From the NCBI GenBank assembly GCA_017402895.1, contig JAFPLG010000135.1:1-7027 (forward strand): a stretch of 7,027 bases of DNA, in the 5' to 3' direction. Positions 4,918 through 7,027 of this stretch are shown piece after piece. The notes below the pieces were generated by a model that did no database searches, was not told where the DNA came from, and was given only the letters and a program-made list of their open reading frames with translations. Every line of letters begins with the position of its first letter. Within the stretch, counting starts at the first letter, position 1. This stretch comes from Paludibacteraceae bacterium (GTDB lineage Bacteria > Bacteroidota > Bacteroidia > Bacteroidales > Paludibacteraceae). A program made the translations under genes and the position numbers.

Positions 4918-7027
4918 ATGTTAACAGTGTACAAAGCATCAGCCGGCAGCGGAAAGACGTACACGCTGACCTACGAGTATATACGTCTTATACTCGGTCA
5001 TGCACATGCCGACACCTTCCGACATATCCTGGCCGTGACGTTCACCAAGAAAGCGACTGCTGAGATGAAGGAGCGCATACTGAAAGAGCTGAACCTGCTG
5101 AGCGTAAGTCCGGACCAATCACCCTACATCAAGACTCTAGAAAAGCAGTTAGGACTATCCGCGGAGCAGATCCGCGAACGAGCCGAGCAGAGCCTACACG
5201 CCATTCTGCAAGACTATACGCGTTTTGCTGTGATGACCATCGACTCGTTTTTTCAGCAGGTGGTTCGCAGTTTTGCCCGTGAGGTAGGACTACCAGCACA
5301 ATACAATATTGAGTTGAACTCAGACGAAGTGGTCAACCAGGCCGTAGATGACTTGATGTTTGCCATGAATCATCGTCAAGCAACCCGTGAGGTAAGCACA
5401 TGGCTCAGCGAGTTTGCCACAGACAATATTGACAATCAGCGTTCGTGGAATCCACGCGAAGACACAAAGAAGCTGGGCAAACAGTTATTCTCCGAGCAAC
5501 TCCAGTTGCGTCTCAACCAGTTGCGCACGCTGCTGACCGATAAGGAGGCACTCAGACAATACCGTCAGGCGCTGGACGCCATTCCGGCAGACGACAAGAC
5601 AGCACGCGCTACGGCCGATGCAATACAGAGCAACCTAAACACACTAGGACTGCTCAGCGACATATGGGAACAGATCCTTCGCACCAATCGCGAACAGAAC
5701 CGTCTGCCTATCGCCCAGGTCAACGGATTGCTTCATCGGATTATCGACGACACGGATTCTCCCTTTATCTATGAGAAACTGGGTACATGGCTTCACCACT
5801 ATATGATCGATGAGTTTCAAGACACGTCGGCCATGCAGTGGCAGAATTTCTTCCCACTTGTCGCCGAGGCTGACAGCAACGGATACGACAACCTGATTGT
5901 GGGCGATATCAAGCAGAGCATCTATCGCTTCCGCAACTCCGACTGGCATCAGTTGCAGCACGTGGCCGATCAGTTCCCATGCTGTAGTCAACCGGTCATG
6001 GGTATCAACTACCGCAGCGCTCGCACTATCGTAGAGACCAACAACGAGCTATTCGAACGATACGTAGAGTGGGTGGCAGGTCATCTACAGAAAGAGTTCA
6101 AAAAACTGCGCCCGGACATGGGCGATGCGATACGCCAAGCCTACAGCACGCTACACCAGGATGTGCAGAAAAAAGAACTGAGCGGATACGTAGCGTTGCG
6201 CTGGTTCGACAGCAAGAGCGCTGACGATCTGGCCACAATGGCCGAAGAAGAGATCCTTTCCCTCTTGCCTGAACTGCAGGCTCGTCATTACCCATTAGGG
6301 CGCATTGCCATGCTCGTTCGTGACAGGGCGGACGCCAGCCGCATCACCAACCTGCTACTGGAACACGGCTACAACGTACAATCCCAAGAAGGTTTGCTGG
6401 TGGGTTCACATCCTGCTGTACAAGTGCTGGCGATGCTACTCCGACTCACCATCGCACCCCACGATGCAGTCTCGGCCACGCGTCTACGCCACGCGTATGC
6501 CGAACACCTCTATCCGGACAACCCTACACAAGCTACACGCTTCACGCTCAGCAACGAGCCCTATTTCACCCCCGAACAAGACGAAGCTGTTCGCTATGCA
6601 CAGCAACTGCCGCTATACGAGCAAGTGCAGCATCTGATTAGTGCATTGGAATTGCACGAATGGCCCCATGCCACGGCCTATCTCATGGCTTTCCAGGACA
6701 TGATTTATGCCTTTAGCGAGCAACACGCGGCAGAGATAGGTACGTTTCTGCAGGAATGGGACAGCCGACAAGACAAAGCCGTCATCTGTTCAGCCCCCTC
6801 GGACGATGCCATCCAGGTCATGACCATCCACAAATCCAAGGGATTGGAGTTTGACGTTGTCATACTGCCCTATATGGACTGGTCAATCTCTCCAACGCGG
6901 CAGGACAGCAGCAAGATACTATGGTGCGAACCCAAAGAACCTCCGTTCAACCAGATGCCACTAGTGCCGGTAAGCTATGGTCAGGCACTAAAAAAGACGT
7001 ATTTCTGCGAGGAGTATTTGGACGAGA
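4918..7027 (+). CDS. UvrD/RecB/AddA-type SF1 DNA helicase, N-terminal 703 residues (partial)
   Basis: The frame from ATG 4918 stays open to the window edge with no stop; the C-terminus is outside. Superfamily 1A helicase motifs are in order. The Walker A is KASAGSGKTYTL (6-17). Motif Ia is AVTFTKKATAEMK (39-51) and the region near VMTIDSFFQQVV (105-116) is motif Ic. Walker B is MIDEFQDTS (296-304) and motif III is VGDIKQSIYRFR (328-339). Motif IV is INYRSA (363-368) and motif V is TIHKSKGLEFDVVILP (636-651). Motif VI, and any RecB-type nuclease domain, would lie downstream. Walker A right at the N-terminus and the KKATAEMK and GDIKQSIYRFR wording are typical of AddA/RecB-like proteins of Bacteroidota. 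These unwind DNA ends during double-strand-break repair, usually with a PD-(D/E)XK partner. I infer an AddA-like role, but without the C-terminus a plain UvrD-like helicase is not excluded. It lies 23 bases after the Rieske-like gene and is probably co-transcribed. Confidence 0.93.
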   Translation, partial: MLTVYKASAGSGKTYTLTYEYIRLILGHAHADTFRHILAVTFTKKATAEMKERILKELNLLSVSPDQSPYIKTLEKQLGLSAEQIRERAEQSLHAILQDYTRFAVMTIDSFFQQVVRSFAREVGLPAQYNIELNSDEVVNQAVDDLMFAMNHRQATREVSTWLSEFATDNIDNQRSWNPREDTKKLGKQLFSEQLQLRLNQLRTLLTDKEALRQYRQALDAIPADDKTARATADAIQSNLNTLGLLSDIWEQILRTNREQNRLPIAQVNGLLHRIIDDTDSPFIYEKLGTWLHHYMIDEFQDTSAMQWQNFFPLVAEADSNGYDNLIVGDIKQSIYRFRNSDWHQLQHVADQFPCCSQPVMGINYRSARTIVETNNELFERYVEWVAGHLQKEFKKLRPDMGDAIRQAYSTLHQDVQKKELSGYVALRWFDSKSADDLATMAEEEILSLLPELQARHYPLGRIAMLVRDRADASRITNLLLEHGYNVQSQEGLLVGSHPAVQVLAMLLRLTIAPHDAVSATRLRHAYAEHLYPDNPTQATRFTLSNEPYFTPEQDEAVRYAQQLPLYEQVQHLISALELHEWPHATAYLMAFQDMIYAFSEQHAAEIGTFLQEWDSRQDKAVICSAPSDDAIQVMTIHKSKGLEFDVVILPYMDWSISPTRQDSSKILWCEPKEPPFNQMPLVPVSYGQALKKTYFCEEYLDE

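Noticed and set aside
5160..5176. Inverted repeat CGCGGA, 5-base loop, TCCGCG.
   Set aside because: It lies in the helicase coding sequence, has only a 6-base stem and no T-tract, and is explained by the codons present.
6305..6637. Plus-strand 110-codon open frame within the helicase region.
   Set aside because: It overlaps the helicase frame, which carries motifs before and after it, and its own product has no protein-like features.

Overview
The window looks like a chromosomal segment of a member of the Bacteroidales (phylum Bacteroidota). The reasons are the gene set and order (dut, a TPR protein, a DUF4292-type lipoprotein, an EnvC-like M23 protein), a probable type IX secretion sorting domain at the end of the first gene, the wording of the UvrD/RecB-type helicase N-terminus, and the lack of Shine-Dalgarno-like sites before most genes. 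I cannot place it below the order with confidence. All eight genes lie on the + strand and are tightly packed. Gaps are 15, 17, -4, -1, 15, 13 and 23 bases, so there is no non-coding stretch above 25 bases, no recognisable terminator and no convincing internal promoter. The genes from dut onward are therefore probably one operon.

Layout: 1-531 is the 3' end of a probable secreted or surface protein. It is clearly AT-richer (about 41% G+C by hand count) than the rest. 547-981 is dut, a complete trimeric dUTPase. 999-1994 encodes an exported TPR protein, 1991-2671 a DUF4292-like lipoprotein with an N-terminal coiled coil, and 2671-3852 an EnvC-like protein with two long coiled coils and a LytM domain that has lost its zinc ligands. 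These three overlap or abut. 3868-4383 encodes an FKBP-like lipoprotein and 4397-4894 a small lipoprotein with a Rieske-like or zinc-ribbon-like cysteine site. 4918 to the window end is the first 703 codons of an SF1 helicase of the UvrD/RecB/AddA type.

The block thus places five envelope proteins between a nucleotide-pool sanitation gene and a double-strand-break repair helicase. DUF4292, TPR and EnvC-like proteins probably act together in the periplasm or at the outer membrane. An EnvC-like protein without catalytic ligands should activate a separate murein amidase, and no amidase is encoded here. No phage, transposon, CRISPR or defence system is visible. The least ordinary signals are two related heptanucleotide tandem repeats placed exactly at gene junctions (979-1007 and 4384-4414). 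Both contain the start codon of the downstream gene. The altered metal site of the 4397-4894 lipoprotein is also worth a look.
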